Positions 1 through 9,223 are shown, counted from the first letter of the stretch. The stretch: 13,652 nt of DNA from Erythrobacter sp. UBA3075 (GCA_002367375.1 DFBR01000230.1:15481-29132); one strand, 5' to 3'. A program made the numbers and translations. Notes: a model not told the origin generated them from the sequence alone.

Positions 1-1193
1 GGCTCGTTACGGTGACAGCAGCCCATTTCGCCCAGCCGGATCGGCAGATCGCGATAGGAGGTGATGCCTTGCTTGAAGACCAGCACATGCGCCGGGCAGT
101 TCATCGGCTTGATCGCCATCCATTGCGCATCGTCGGCGACTTCAGGCGCGGCATTGCCGCCCTCTGCATCGACCTGCGGCACCATGTCGGGCACGGCGAA
201 CATGTTCTCGGCATATTTGCCCCAGTGGCCGCTCTGCTCCCACTGGCGCACATCCATCACCTGCGGTGTCTTGATCTCGCGGTAGTCTGCCCCGTCCATC
301 TTGCGGCGCATATAGGCTTCGAGTTCGCGCCAGATGCGATAGCCCTTGGGGTGCCAGAAAACCGACCCGTGCGCCTCTTCCTGCAAGTGGAACAAATCCA
401 TCTCGCGGCCGAGCTTGCGGTGATCGCGCTTGGCGGCTTCCTCCAGCCGCATGAGGTGCTGGTTCAGCTGCTTCTTGTTGAGCCATCCGGTGCCGTAAAT
501 GCGCGTGAGCTGCGCATTGTTCTGGTCGCCGCGCCAGTATGCACCCGCCACGCGCATCAGCTTGAAGGCTTGGGGATCGAGCTTGCCGGTGCTGGCGAGA
601 TGCGGACCGCGGCACATATCGAGCCACGCGCCATCTGATCCGGGTTCGCCCGACCAATATACGGTCAGTTCTTCATCTTCGGGCAATTCCTTGGCCCATT
701 CGGCCTTGAAGCTCTCGCCTTCACTCTCCCATTTCTGGATCAGCTGCTCACGGCTCCACGCTTCGCGCACGAGCGGCTTGTCGGCCTTGATGATTTCGCG
801 CATCTTTTCTTCGATGGCGGGCAAATCTTCGGACGAGAACGGCTCACGCGTGTCGGGCGCTTTGACATCGTAATAAAAGCCATCGTCGGTGGCGGGACCG
901 AAAGTGATCTGCGTGCCCGGATAAAGCGCCTGCACGGCCTCGGCCAGCACATGCGCGAAATCGTGCCGCGCCAATTCCAGCGCGTCGTCCTCGTCGCGGG
1001 CTGTGATCAGTGCGAGTTCCGCATCGCCATCAAACGGGCGATTGATATCGCGTACTTCGCCATTCACGCGTGCGGCAATCGCCGCCTTGGCAAGGCCGGG
1101 TCCGATAGCGGCGGCGACGTCGCCCGGAGTGCTTCCCGACTCCATTTCGCGGCATGAACCATCGGGCAGGCTGATTTTGAGCAGTTCGGTCAT
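1..1193 (-). CDS. thrS: Threonyl-tRNA synthetase, partial (N-terminal 397 residues; C-terminus beyond left edge)
   Basis: This cytoplasmic class II synthetase charges tRNA-Thr with threonine and hydrolyses mischarged Ser-tRNA-Thr. The reading frame stays open from the ATG at 1191-1193 to the left edge. It begins MTELLKISLPDG, a TGS domain at about residues 1-62. The N2 editing domain follows, with HDFAH (His77, His81) and DMCRGPHL (Cys194, His198), matching the HxxxH and CxxxH editing motifs. The class II core starts around residue 265 and contains the GHWGKY motif 1 region (about 322-327) and IKPMNCPAH, whose Cys366 is a family zinc ligand. The window ends inside the motif 2 stretch GEMGCCHRNE. 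Family members are about 640-670 residues, so roughly 40% is missing here. AGGTGG (plus-strand 1200-1205), 6 bases before the ATG, supports the start. About 18 residues more than in E. coli separate the ENMF and KPMNC segments. Identification is secure. Confidence 0.97.
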   Translation of the reverse strand, partial: MTELLKISLPDGSCREMESGSTPGDVAAAIGPGLAKAAIAARVNGEVRDINRPFDGDAELALITARDEDDALELARHDFAHVLAEAVQALYPGTQITFGPATDDGFYYDVKAPDTREPFSSEDLPAIEEKMREIIKADKPLVREAWSREQLIQKWESEGESFKAEWAKELPEDEELTVYWSGEPGSDGAWLDMCRGPHLASTGKLDPQAFKLMRVAGAYWRGDQNNAQLTRIYGTGWLNKKQLNQHLMRLEEAAKRDHRKLGREMDLFHLQEEAHGSVFWHPKGYRIWRELEAYMRRKMDGADYREIKTPQVMDVRQWEQSGHWGKYAENMFAVPDMVPQVDAEGGNAAPEVADDAQWMAIKPMNCPAHVLVFKQGITSYRDLPIRLGEMGCCHRNE

Positions 1194-1199
1194 GATTTG

Positions 1200-1205
1200 C
1201 CACCT
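1200..1205 (-). promoter_or_regulatory. thrS ribosome binding site
   Basis: Reads AGGTGG on the minus strand, 6 bases upstream of the thrS ATG. It is a good Shine-Dalgarno match and fixes the thrS start. It lies only 5 bases after the leader hairpin at 1211-1230. Confidence 0.7.
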
Positions 1206-1210
1206 AATGC

Positions 1211-1264
1211 CTTGGGGCGAGCGCGCCAAGTGGGGATTGCTGCTTGCGGCGCAAGGGCGCTCGC
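1211..1264 (-). promoter_or_regulatory. Nested alternative inverted repeats in the thrS leader / divergent intergenic region
   Basis: Three inverted repeats fill the 86-base gap between thrS and the hydrolase. The first is an 8-bp perfect long-range repeat, GCGAGCGC (1217-1224) with GCGCTCGC (1257-1264). The second is a compact hairpin, CTTGC-GGC-GCAAG (1243-1255), inside the loop of the first. The third is a hairpin, CTTGG (1211-1215) with CCAAG (1226-1230) plus an inner GCG/CGC pairing, which uses bases of the first and so excludes it. If transcribed in the thrS direction, the third hairpin would end 5 bases before the ribosome binding site. The pairings are read directly; a regulatory role is inference. 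Operator sites for either divergent gene are an alternative explanation. Confidence 0.4.
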
Positions 1265-1279
1265 TTCTAGGGCGGCAAC

Positions 1280-2047
1280 ATGACCACGATACGCTCGCAT
1301 CCCTCCTCCACCGGCATCCCGCTCGCATTCCGGCACACCCAGGGTAAAGGGCCGGCAATTGTCTTTCTGCCGGGCTATATGTCCGACATGGAAGGCGGCA
1401 AGGCTTCCGCTGTTTTCGACTGGTGCGTGGCGCAGGGGCGCGAATGCCTGCTGCTCGATTATTCGGGATGCGGGCAAAGCGGAGGCAACTTCGCTGACGG
1501 CACGCTGAGCATCTGGCGTGATGACGTGCTGGCGTTAATTAGCGCGCAGGTCATCAGCGACAAAACTGTCGTCATCGGCTCTTCGATGGGTGGATGGTTG
1601 ATGCTGCATGTTGGGTTGGCGCTCGGTAATCGTCTGGCTGGCCTTGTCGGCATCGCCGCCGCGCCCGACTTTTCCGACTGGGGTTTTGACGAAACGCAGA
1701 AAGCAAAGCTGCGTGCAGGTGAAACAATCTTTGAGGATAGCGATTACGGCTACGACCCGATGCCGACTCATGCCAAATTCTGGAATGATGCGGAAAAGCA
1801 TAAGCTGCTCGATGGAACAATCGACCTCGCCTGCCCCGTGCGCCTGCTACATGGGCAGGAGGATTCAGATGTGCCGCCCGAAGTCTCGCTCGGCCTTGGC
1901 GAGGCGCTCGCCAGCGAGAATGTGCTGGTCACGCTGGTGAAAGGCGGCGATCACCGGCTCAGCCGTGACACTGACATTGCCGCTCTGCTGGACACGCTGT
2001 CTGCGCTCTTGGAAACGACCAAACTGGTTTCCAGTGAAACAAAATAG
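1280..2047 (+). CDS. Alpha/beta hydrolase, ABHD10-like (acyl-protein thioesterase/esterase type)
   Basis: This is a 255-residue single-domain serine hydrolase without a signal peptide, so probably cytoplasmic. The fold begins with the strand and oxyanion region AIVFLPGYMSDMEGGKA (26-42). The nucleophile elbow GSSMGGW (100-106) gives Ser102. The acid is most likely Asp195 in LLHGQEDSDVP, and the catalytic histidine is His225 in KGGDHRLS. The 'LPGYMSDMEGGKA' and 'GGDHRLS' signatures resemble bacterial homologues of ABHD10, which in animals is a depalmitoylase and acyl-glucuronide esterase; the substrate here is unknown. It is transcribed divergently from thrS. The ATG at 1280 is preceded by a weak GGGCGG ribosome site. 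The gap before gdh is 121 bases, so co-transcription with gdh is possible but not evident. The family call is firm and the substrate is not. Confidence 0.9.
   Translation: MTTIRSHPSSTGIPLAFRHTQGKGPAIVFLPGYMSDMEGGKASAVFDWCVAQGRECLLLDYSGCGQSGGNFADGTLSIWRDDVLALISAQVISDKTVVIGSSMGGWLMLHVGLALGNRLAGLVGIAAAPDFSDWGFDETQKAKLRAGETIFEDSDYGYDPMPTHAKFWNDAEKHKLLDGTIDLACPVRLLHGQEDSDVPPEVSLGLGEALASENVLVTLVKGGDHRLSRDTDIAALLDTLSALLETTKLVSSETK
2010..2033 (+). repeat. Inverted repeat at the 3' end of the hydrolase gene
   Basis: TGGAAAC (2010-2016) and GTTTCCA (2027-2033) form a perfect 7-bp inverted repeat with a 10-base loop. It lies in the last codons of the hydrolase, 11 bases before the stop codon. No T-run follows directly, so it is not a classical terminator. 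It carries GGAA/TTCC half-sites like those found further downstream at 2083-2114. Confidence 0.35.
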
Positions 2048-2082
2048 GTGCAATGCGTAGTATGCGAAGATAGAGGCCTTCG

Positions 2083-2116
2083 GGAACTTCCGGTAGAGCC
2101 ACTCGCTGGAAGTTTT
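2083..2116 (+). terminator. Possible terminator or operator between the hydrolase gene and gdh
   Basis: AACTTCC (2085-2091) and GGAAGTT (2108-2114) form a 7-bp inverted repeat with a 16-base loop containing a small GAG-CCA-CTC stem. It is followed by a short T-run (TTTT at 2113-2116, partly in the stem). Its position 37 bases after the hydrolase stop suits a weak Rho-independent terminator. The left arm is also part of the perfect short palindrome GGAACTTCC (2083-2091), so a protein-binding site is equally possible. The rest of the 2048-2168 gap shows no clear promoter to me. Confidence 0.3.
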
Positions 2117-2149
2117 GAGTCGAGGCGATGGCCCCGCAGCGGGCCGCGC

Positions 2150-2156
2150 GGAGGAG
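2150..2156 (+). promoter_or_regulatory. gdh ribosome binding site
   Basis: GGAGGAG lies 12 bases before the ATG at 2169, with a second AGGA at 2160-2163 closer in. Together they favour the ATG at 2169 over an in-frame upstream TTG at 2115, which would add 18 residues of low-complexity sequence. Confidence 0.6.
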
Positions 2157-2168
2157 AATAGGACAGTA

Positions 2169-5100
2169 ATGGCCACCAAGAAACGCGCATCCAACCCTTT
2201 TCCCGATCTCACCAAGGCGGAAAAAGGCATCGCCAAGGTCCTGCGTGACCGCATCAGCGATTCGATCCTGCCCGGCGATACGCCGCTCGATGGTAAGCGG
2301 CTGGACGAAGCGAGTGCATTTGTCGTCACCGCCGCGCGCAAGCGGGCAGACGGCAAACCAGCCATCCTGATCCAGTCGGCAGCTGAAGGTCGGCGCTTTA
2401 TGCGCATCGCCATCATCAACAAGGACATGCCCTTCCTGGTCGACTCGATCGGCGCGGCGATGGCTGCGCACGGCCTCGCGATCGATGTGTTGGTTCACCC
2501 GATCCTGCCTGTCCGCCGCAAGGATGGCGTGCTGGAAGACGTGCCCGAGGGCAGCGAAACCGGCGAGAAGAAGGAAAGCTGGATCTATATCGAAACCGCG
2601 CGGATCGATGCCAAGGAGCGGCGCGGCCTTGAGAAAGTCTTGCAGACCGCAATCCTTGATGTGCACGCTGCCGTGGCCGACTGGCGGCAGATGGTCCGCC
2701 TCATGGATGATGATGCGGATCGCCTGTCCGACGCTGAAGGCGCAGCGCTGCTGCGCTGGCTGTCTGGCGGAATGATGACGCAGCTGGGCCATCTCACCCG
2801 CAAGCGCAATGGCAAGGAAAGTGACAGGCTGGGCATTTGCCGCCGTTCGACACCCGATTTGCTGGCACCCGATGCCTATGACAAGGCATTCGCGTGGTTC
2901 GATGGCGAGAATGGCAAGCCGGGCCGGGCGCCGCTGATCCTGAAGGCCAACCGCGTTGCCCAAGTTCACCGCCGCGTGCCGCTTGATCTGTTCATTGCAC
3001 CTATCGTGGAAAAGGGCCGCGTCGAAGCGCTCTCGGTCCATGCCGGCATCTGGACCAGCGCCGCATTGGACGCTGCGCCTGACTCTGTGCCCGTCCTGCG
3101 CCAGCAGCTGGGCGCGATTATGGATCGACTCGATTTCGAGATTGGCAGTCATGATTACAAGGCGCTGGTCCACGCGCTCACCACGCTGCCGCGCGATCTG
3201 ATCATCAGCTTTTCCGATGATGACATAACCCGCGTCGCCACCTCGGTGATGGGCCTCGCTGAACGCCCGCGCCCGCGCGCTACGCTGGTCACCGCGCCGC
3301 TTGCCCGACATCTGTTCGGTTTTGTCTGGCTCCCGCGCGACATGCTCTCCACAACCGTGCGCCTGCAGGTGCAGGATTTGCTCGAACGCGAAACAGGAGC
3401 GGCCACACTCGATTGGAGCCTGATGGTCGAAGGCGGCAATCTGGCGTTGCTGCGCTATGTGATGGATTTTCGCGGAGCCGAAATCGAGCCCGACAATGAA
3501 GCAGTCGACACCGCTTTGCAGATCATGCTGCGCGGTTGGGGCGACGCGGTTGAAGAGGCGCTGGCAATGCGCGAGGAACCAAGCCGCGCGGCTGCGCTCG
3601 CTCTGCGCTATGCCGCCAGCTTCCCTGCCTTCTATCGCACCGAATATGGCGCATCCGAAGCCGCTATCGACATTACCCGCCTGCGTCAGCTTGCCGCCCA
3701 TGCCGAAGAGGCCGGGCAAGGCCGCGATGCACGCCTCTATCGCTCGGATCAGGACGATACAGGCTGCATGCGGCTTAAGGTGTGCCAGTATCACGGCGCT
3801 CTGCCGTTGTCGGACGCTGTGCCTGCGCTCGAAAATTTCGGCTTCCGCGTTTTGTCTGAAGTCCCCAGTGAGTTGAGCGGCGAAGACACCGGTACGATCC
3901 ACGATTTCGTGCTCGGCCTGCCTGCCGGGATGGAGCCGGATACCCTGCTGGAGCGTGCGCCCATCATCGAAGCCGCGATCAGCAGCGTGCTCAATGAAAA
4001 GGCAGAAGACGATGTCTTCAATCGCCTCGTCATTTCCAGCGGACTGGATGCTCAGGAAACTGACTGGCTGCGCGCCTTCTACCGCTATTTGCGCCAGTCC
4101 AATGTGGCCTTCACCATCTACACCGTTGTCGATGCGCTGGCGGGTGCGAGCCATGTGACGCGCGGGTTGATTGATCTGTTCCGCACGCTGCATGATCCCG
4201 CGTTCAAGGGTGACCGCACCAAAGCTGCCGAAAAGATCGAAGACACAATCCGATCCGGTCTGGCCGCAGTCGTGGCAATCAATGATGATCGCCTGCTGCG
4301 CCGGTATTGGGACATTATCCGCGCCATCTTGCGCACCAACGCCTTTGCGCCAGCCGCCGAGGACGCATTGGCCTTCAAACTCGATTCCGCGCTCGTCCCC
4401 GGCCTGCCCAAGCCCGTGCCGTGGCGCGAGATCTTCGTCTATTCGCGGCGCGTGGAAGGCGTCCACCTGCGCGCTGGCCCCGTCGCGCGCGGAGGGCTGC
4501 GCTGGTCCGACCGGCGCGATGACTTCCGCACCGAAGTTCTCGGCCTGATGAAGGCGCAGAAGGTGAAGAACGCCGTGATCGTGCCGACCGGCGCGAAAGG
4601 CGGCTTCTATCCCAAGCGCCTACCCAATCCGGCCATCGACCGCGATGCGTGGTTCACAGAGGGTAAGGAAGCCTACAAGCTGTTCATTCGCACGCTGCTG
4701 TCGATCACCGACAACATCGTCGATGAAAAAGTCGTGCATCCGACAAACGTAGTGATCCGCGACGGGGAAGACCCCTATTTCGTGGTCGCTGCCGACAAGG
4801 GCACGGCAACCTTCTCCGACACCGCCAATGCCATCGCGCTGGAGCGTGGTTTCTGGCTGGGAGATGCTTTCGCCAGCGGCGGCTCCAACGGATACGACCA
4901 CAAGGCCATGGGCATCACCGCGCGCGGCGCATGGGTGTGCGTGCAGCGCCATTTCCTCGAAATGGGCGTCGATGTGCAGAAAGACCCGGTCACCGTGGTC
5001 GGCTGCGGCGATATGTCGGGCGATGTGTTCGGCAATGGCATGCTGTTGTCGAAGTCGATCAAACTGGTCGCAGCATTCGACCACCGCCACATTTTCATCG

Positions 5101-6899
5101 ACCCTGATCCCGATCCGACGGCGAGCTTCAAAGAGCGCAAGCGCCTGTTCGAAATGGACCGGTCCAACTGGGCCGAATATTCCGAAAAGCTGATTTCCAA
5201 GGGTGGCGGAATTTATCCGCGCACGCTCAAGCGGATCGAGCTATCGAAAGCGGCCATCACCGCGCTCGGCATTCCTGAAAACGCATTGGCCGACGGCGCG
5301 CTCGACCCCGAAAGCCTCATTAGCCACATTCTGAAAGCGCCCGTCGGGCTGATCTGGTTTGGCGGCATCGGCACCTACATCAAGGCCAGCCATGAAAGTG
5401 ACGCCGAGGTTGGCGATCCCGCCAATGACGGGCTGCGCGTCGATGGTGAGCAGGTGCGTGCCAAGGTCATCGGTGAAGGCGCCAATTTGGGCGCAACGCA
5501 GGCCGGACGCATCGAATTTGCGCTGAGCGGTGGCCGCGTGAACACCGATTTCATCGACAATTCGGCAGGCGTCGATTGCTCGGACAATGAGGTCAATATC
5601 AAGATCGCGCTCACGGCCGCTCGTCGCGCGGGTCGCCTGTCCGAAGAACGCCGCAATGCGCTGCTGAAAGATATGACGGAGGAAGTTGGCGAATTGGTGC
5701 TGGAAGACAACCGCCTGCAAGCGCTGGCGCTTTCCATTGCCGAACAGGGCGGCAAGCGTGCGATTGGGGCGCAGGCGCGGCTTATCGAAGTGCTCGAGGA
5801 AACCGCGGGAATGGACCGCGCCAATGAAGGCTTGGGCGATTCCGAAGCGCTGGCCCGGCGCGCGGGCGATGGCGCGGGCCTGACCCGGCCTGAGCTTGCC
5901 GTATTGCTCAGCTATTCGAAACTGGTGTTGCAAGATGCCGTCGAAGGCGGCGCGCTTGCGTCAGACGAAGCTGCCGATCCATTGGTGCTGGGCGATTTCC
6001 CGCCGCAATTGCAGGAACAATTTGCCACGCAATTGCAGAGCCATCGGCTGCGCAAGGAAATCGTCGGCACGGTTGTCGCCAACCAGATCGTCAACCGCAT
6101 GGGTATGCTGCACCCGTTCGAACTGGCGGAGGAAGAGGGCGCCGGGCTGGATGCCATCGGCACCGCCTTCGTTTCGGCCACCGCGCTGCTCGGCATGGAG
6201 CAAGTATGGCACGCGCTCGATACCGAAGTGATGCCTGAAACCGCCCGCCTGATGCTGTTCGATCAGGCGGCGCTGGCCCTGCGCAGCCATGTTGCTGATT
6301 TGCTGCGCGCAGGCGGAGCAAATAGCTCGCCGTCAGCCCTGCGGGCGGAAATCGGCGGTATTGTCCGCGAACTGGTTGATGATGTTGATACTTTGCTGGG
6401 TGGCGAAGCGCGCAAGCACATTGATGGCATTACGGCGCAGCTCACCAAGAAAGGCGCGAGCAGCAAGCAGGCCGATATGGTCGCACGTTTGTTCGCCGTG
6501 GATGGCGTGATCGGCCTGGCGCGGCTCGCCAGCGATACGGGCATTGCGCCGAAAAATCTGGCCAATGCCTTTATCGAACTTGGCGCATTGCTAGGCATCG
6601 ACTGGGCGCAATCGCGCGCTGCGGTGATGAGCCCCGCCGATCCGTGGGAGAGGCTGCTCGTCGCAGGTCTTGCCCGTGATTTCCAGCAGATGCGGTTCGA
6701 TTTCCTGCGCGGGTTTGCTCGCAAGCGCGGCAAGGATGCAGGCAATCCCGTTGCACTCATCGCCAATTGGGCAGAGGGTAACGAGCCTGCCATTGCGCAA
6801 TTCCGCCGGATGATCGCGCGCGCTCAAGCGGCAACGCCTGTCGCCCCGGCCATGCTCGCGCAGATCGCCAGTCAGGCGCGCAATCTGTTGCAGGGGTGA
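2169..6899 (+). CDS. gdh: NAD-dependent glutamate dehydrogenase, large (about 180 kDa) type
   Basis: This 1576-residue cytoplasmic enzyme oxidatively deaminates glutamate to 2-oxoglutarate and ammonium with NAD+, feeding amino-acid carbon into the TCA cycle. The first ~700 residues are the regulatory region of this family (ACT-like modules); an early signature is [11 protein letters not shown] near residue 85. The catalytic domain begins around residue 770 with [18 protein letters not shown], then [11 protein letters not shown] with the probable catalytic Lys810. The NAD-binding segment is [15 protein letters not shown] at about 942-956. [10 protein letters not shown] and [13 protein letters not shown] follow, and a long C-terminal helical region completes the protein. 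Length and motifs match the bacterial large GDHs studied in Streptomyces, Caulobacter and Pseudomonas. The ATG at 2169 is chosen because GGAGGAG precedes it and the sequence [14 protein letters not shown] is a plausible N-terminus. It appears to be a single-gene unit with a terminator-like hairpin after it. No truncation or frameshift is seen. Confidence 0.96.
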   Translation: MATKKRASNPFPDLTKAEKGIAKVLRDRISDSILPGDTPLDGKRLDEASAFVVTAARKRADGKPAILIQSAAEGRRFMRIAIINKDMPFLVDSIGAAMAAHGLAIDVLVHPILPVRRKDGVLEDVPEGSETGEKKESWIYIETARIDAKERRGLEKVLQTAILDVHAAVADWRQMVRLMDDDADRLSDAEGAALLRWLSGGMMTQLGHLTRKRNGKESDRLGICRRSTPDLLAPDAYDKAFAWFDGENGKPGRAPLILKANRVAQVHRRVPLDLFIAPIVEKGRVEALSVHAGIWTSAALDAAPDSVPVLRQQLGAIMDRLDFEIGSHDYKALVHALTTLPRDLIISFSDDDITRVATSVMGLAERPRPRATLVTAPLARHLFGFVWLPRDMLSTTVRLQVQDLLERETGAATLDWSLMVEGGNLALLRYVMDFRGAEIEPDNEAVDTALQIMLRGWGDAVEEALAMREEPSRAAALALRYAASFPAFYRTEYGASEAAIDITRLRQLAAHAEEAGQGRDARLYRSDQDDTGCMRLKVCQYHGALPLSDAVPALENFGFRVLSEVPSELSGEDTGTIHDFVLGLPAGMEPDTLLERAPIIEAAISSVLNEKAEDDVFNRLVISSGLDAQETDWLRAFYRYLRQSNVAFTIYTVVDALAGASHVTRGLIDLFRTLHDPAFKGDRTKAAEKIEDTIRSGLAAVVAINDDRLLRRYWDIIRAILRTNAFAPAAEDALAFKLDSALVPGLPKPVPWREIFVYSRRVEGVHLRAGPVARGGLRWSDRRDDFRTEVLGLMKAQKVKNAVIVPTGAKGGFYPKRLPNPAIDRDAWFTEGKEAYKLFIRTLLSITDNIVDEKVVHPTNVVIRDGEDPYFVVAADKGTATFSDTANAIALERGFWLGDAFASGGSNGYDHKAMGITARGAWVCVQRHFLEMGVDVQKDPVTVVGCGDMSGDVFGNGMLLSKSIKLVAAFDHRHIFIDPDPDPTASFKERKRLFEMDRSNWAEYSEKLISKGGGIYPRTLKRIELSKAAITALGIPENALADGALDPESLISHILKAPVGLIWFGGIGTYIKASHESDAEVGDPANDGLRVDGEQVRAKVIGEGANLGATQAGRIEFALSGGRVNTDFIDNSAGVDCSDNEVNIKIALTAARRAGRLSEERRNALLKDMTEEVGELVLEDNRLQALALSIAEQGGKRAIGAQARLIEVLEETAGMDRANEGLGDSEALARRAGDGAGLTRPELAVLLSYSKLVLQDAVEGGALASDEAADPLVLGDFPPQLQEQFATQLQSHRLRKEIVGTVVANQIVNRMGMLHPFELAEEEGAGLDAIGTAFVSATALLGMEQVWHALDTEVMPETARLMLFDQAALALRSHVADLLRAGGANSSPSALRAEIGGIVRELVDDVDTLLGGEARKHIDGITAQLTKKGASSKQADMVARLFAVDGVIGLARLASDTGIAPKNLANAFIELGALLGIDWAQSRAAVMSPADPWERLLVAGLARDFQQMRFDFLRGFARKRGKDAGNPVALIANWAEGNEPAIAQFRRMIARAQAATPVAPAMLAQIASQARNLLQG

Positions 6900-6922
6900 T
6901 CGCCAAGATGTCCCGCAGCTTG

Positions 6923-6939
6923 ACGCGCGTCGCGTTTTT
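6923..6939 (+). terminator. Small Rho-independent terminator-like hairpin after gdh
   Basis: ACGCG (6923-6927), loop CGT, CGCGT (6931-6935) is followed immediately by TTTT (6936-6939). It lies 24 bases after the gdh stop and ends 15 bases before the next ATG. The stem is only 5 bp but all strong except one pair, so efficiency may be partial. It suggests that the flavoprotein downstream is at least partly uncoupled from gdh. Confidence 0.45.
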
Positions 6940-6954
6940 GCCCACCCCAGCCCG

Positions 6955-8178
6955 ATGACACGTCATGATGTTGTGATCGTTGGAACCGGGCATGGCGGCG
7001 CACAGGCTGCTATTTCGCTGCGTCAGCAAGGCCACGAAGGCTCGATCCTGATGATCGGACGCGACCGCGTTCCACCCTATGAGCGCCCACCTTTGTCAAA
7101 GGAATATCTTGCCGGAGAAAAGCCGATCGAACGGCTGCTGATCCGGCCAGAGGCCTTCTGGGCAGAAAAGAACATCGAATTGATGCTGGGCCAATCAGTC
7201 ACCAAGATTGATCCCGAAGCGCATGAAGTGCAGCTCGGTTCAGGCGAGCGGATTGGCTATGGCAGGCTGATCTGGTCGGCCGGCGGCGATGCTCGGCGGT
7301 TGTCGTGCCCCGGCAGCCATCTCGATGGTGTGCACGCGGTCCGCGATATGCGCGATGTCGATCATCTGCTCGAAGATCTGGCAGGCGGTGCGCAGCGCTT
7401 CGTGGTGATCGGCGGCGGCTATATCGGGCTGGAAGCAGCCGCTGTGCTGCGCAAGCTGGGCCGCGAAGTCACTCTGGTCGAAGCCGAAGAACGCGTGCTC
7501 AACCGCGTGGCGGGTGAGGATTTGTCGCTTTTTTATCAGGAAGAACATCGCAAACAGGGCGTCGATTTGCGCCTCGGCGTCGGTGTCGAGCGCTTAAGCG
7601 GGGAAGAGCGCGTTACCGGCGTTGTGCTTGCCAATGGCGAAGAAATCGCTTGCGATGCAGTGGTCGTTGGCATCGGTATCGTCCCCGCCGTCGGTCCACT
7701 GATCGCTGCGGGCGCAGCAGGAGCGAATGGCGTCGATGTTTCCGAAACCTGCCACACCAGCCTTGAACAGGTCTATGCCATCGGCGATTGCGCGGCCCAT
7801 CCTAACCCTTGGGCAGATGGCGCAGTTATCCGGCTGGAAAGCGTGCAGAACGCGCATGACATGGCGGCCACCGTGGCAAAGTCGATCTGCGGCGAACCGC
7901 AAAACTACACCGCCTTCCCGTGGTTCTGGTCCAACCAGTATGATCTGCGCCTGCAAACCGCTGGGCTGAGCATTGGCTACGACAAGACCGTGCTGCGCGG
8001 CGATCCGGCAGAGCGCAGTTTTTCGGTAATTTATCTGAAAGACGGGCGCGTGATCGCGGTCGATGCGGTAAATCGCACCAAGGATTATGTGCAGGGCCGA
8101 AAGCTGGTGGAAGCGCGGACTGAAGTCGATCCGGCAGACCTCGCCGATGTCGAGAAACCGCTCAAGGAATTGCGCTAA
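6955..8178 (+). CDS. FAD-dependent NADH oxidoreductase, ferredoxin/putidaredoxin reductase type
   Basis: This 407-residue soluble flavoprotein belongs to the class I pyridine nucleotide-disulfide oxidoreductase-like family that passes electrons from NAD(P)H through FAD to a [2Fe-2S] ferredoxin (putidaredoxin reductase, BphA4, rubredoxin reductase types). The N-terminal FAD-binding motif is [14 protein letters not shown] (6-19), followed by the family-typical [15 protein letters not shown] (41-55). The NAD-binding motif [10 protein letters not shown] is at 153-162, and the strand ends in acidic Glu176, which favours NADH over NADPH. The second FAD motif includes AIGDCA (about 275-280). [12 protein letters not shown] and [10 protein letters not shown] lead into the C-terminal reductase domain. 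There is no CxxC redox disulfide, excluding a disulfide reductase. ATG 6955 is the only sensible start, but it lacks a clear ribosome site. The gene sits 55 bases after gdh, and no ferredoxin, oxygenase or P450 gene is in the window, so its partner is unknown. Confidence 0.92.
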   Translation: MTRHDVVIVGTGHGGAQAAISLRQQGHEGSILMIGRDRVPPYERPPLSKEYLAGEKPIERLLIRPEAFWAEKNIELMLGQSVTKIDPEAHEVQLGSGERIGYGRLIWSAGGDARRLSCPGSHLDGVHAVRDMRDVDHLLEDLAGGAQRFVVIGGGYIGLEAAAVLRKLGREVTLVEAEERVLNRVAGEDLSLFYQEEHRKQGVDLRLGVGVERLSGEERVTGVVLANGEEIACDAVVVGIGIVPAVGPLIAAGAAGANGVDVSETCHTSLEQVYAIGDCAAHPNPWADGAVIRLESVQNAHDMAATVAKSICGEPQNYTAFPWFWSNQYDLRLQTAGLSIGYDKTVLRGDPAERSFSVIYLKDGRVIAVDAVNRTKDYVQGRKLVEARTEVDPADLADVEKPLKELR

Positions 8179-9223
8179 GCTGTTCGCGCGCCCAACGCGC
8201 CGCCTCGGCCACCACGTCGTCTGCATCATTCGAGAGCACTTCGACCTGCGGCAGCAGCGCAGAATTGCCGCTGTTGCCTGCCGCGATCAGGCAGTTTCGC
8301 AGGAAGCGATTGCGACCGATCCGCTTGATCGGAGAGCCTGAGAACTTTGCGCGAAATGCGGCATCGTCGAGCTCCAGCAGCTCATCAAGACGCGGTGCAA
8401 TCAGCTCATCTCGCGGAGCAAAGGCACGGTGCCGCGCGGCGGTTTGCGCAAACTTGTTCCACGGACACACCGCCAGACAATCATCGCAGCCATAGATGCG
8501 ATTGCCGATATTTTCGCGAAATTCCTCCGGAATCGGACCCTTGTGCTCGATCGTGAGATAAGAAATGCAACGCCGCGCATCCAGCCGGTTGGCTTGCGGA
8601 AAAGCATCGGTCGGGCAGGCATCGAGGCAGGCGCGGCATGATCCGCAGCGGTCCGAATGCGGGGCGTCGGGCGTAAGCTCAAGCGTGGTGTAGATCGCGC
8701 CGAGAAACAGCCAATTGCCATGTTCGCGGCTGACCATATTGGTGTGCTTGCCCTGCCAGCCCAGTCCCGCCGCTTCGCCCAATGGCTTTTCCATGACCGG
8801 CGCGGTGTCGACGAAGACCTTGAGCTGTGTTTCTGGTATCTCAGCGCACATCCAGCGCGCCAGAGCTTTGAGCGCCTTCTTGACCGTGTCATGATAGTCG
8901 CGCCCCTGCGCATAGACCGAGATGCGGGCGCGTTCAGCATCACCTTCCAGCGCCAGCGGATCGACCTCGGGCGCATAGCTCATGCCTAGCGCGATCACGC
9001 TGCGCGCTTCGGGCCACATGCTTTGCGGGCCTTGGCGCACGTCCGCACGGTCTTCCATCCAGCCCATGTCGCCGTGAAAGCCATCGTCCAGCCACTGGTG
9101 CAGGCGGCGCGCGCGCAGCCGATCATCCTCAGCAGGCGCAATGCCTACCGATACAAAGCCCAGCTCACGCGCTTGCGCCTTGAGGCGGTCCTCAAGCGAC
9201 ATATTATCCGGCTTATTAACCAT
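8162..9223 (-). CDS. queG: Epoxyqueuosine reductase
   Basis: This cobalamin-dependent iron-sulfur enzyme catalyses the last step of queuosine synthesis, reducing epoxyqueuosine to queuosine at the tRNA wobble base. The protein has up to 353 residues. [24 protein letters not shown] (139-162) is the family core and includes Asp139, in the position of the proposed proton donor. Two [4Fe-4S] sets are visible: [12 protein letters not shown] (Cys193, 196, 199, 203), Cys219 in RRCISY, and [10 protein letters not shown] (Cys246, 249, 253). The C-terminal region [15 protein letters not shown] and the following helices match full-length QueG. The start is uncertain between the ATG at 9221-9223 and an in-frame ATG (Met8, 9200-9202); neither has a strong ribosome site, and the shorter form looks more like typical N-termini. 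Its 3' end overlaps the flavoprotein's last 17 bases on the other strand. It is divergent from the ABC genes. Confidence 0.96.
   Translation of the reverse strand: MVNKPDNMSLEDRLKAQARELGFVSVGIAPAEDDRLRARRLHQWLDDGFHGDMGWMEDRADVRQGPQSMWPEARSVIALGMSYAPEVDPLALEGDAERARISVYAQGRDYHDTVKKALKALARWMCAEIPETQLKVFVDTAPVMEKPLGEAAGLGWQGKHTNMVSREHGNWLFLGAIYTTLELTPDAPHSDRCGSCRACLDACPTDAFPQANRLDARRCISYLTIEHKGPIPEEFRENIGNRIYGCDDCLAVCPWNKFAQTAARHRAFAPRDELIAPRLDELLELDDAAFRAKFSGSPIKRIGRNRFLRNCLIAAGNSGNSALLPQVEVLSNDADDVVAEAARWAREQLSAIP

Noticed and set aside
12..638. A 208-codon plus-strand frame opposite thrS
   Set aside because: Antisense mirror of the secure ThrRS sequence with no recognisable domain.
142..657. 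A 171-codon minus-strand frame overlapping thrS
   Set aside because: It is in a different frame from the clear ThrRS protein on the same strand and its Arg/Ala-rich translation is a typical out-of-frame product.
1194..1279. T-box or E. coli-type ThrRS autoregulatory operator before thrS
   Set aside because: No T-box signature is visible and the small hairpin loops do not mimic a threonine anticodon. Only the generic nested stems are reported.
2115..2168. Upstream TTG start for gdh adding 18 residues
   Set aside because: The ATG at 2169 has GGAGGAG upstream, and the added sequence would run through the hairpin region and the ribosome site.
2048..2168. Sigma-54 or NtrC control of gdh
   Set aside because: I looked for a TGGCAC-N5-TTGC promoter and TGCAC-type NtrC sites in the gap and saw neither.
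1959..4466. An 835-codon open frame on the minus strand opposite gdh, continued by further long open stretches in the same frame at 4620-5090 and 5241-5933
   Set aside because: Its codons are exactly in register with the gdh codons, so stops arise only where gdh uses TTA, CTA or TCA, which this G+C-rich genome avoids. The translation shows no recognisable domain and gdh is unambiguous.
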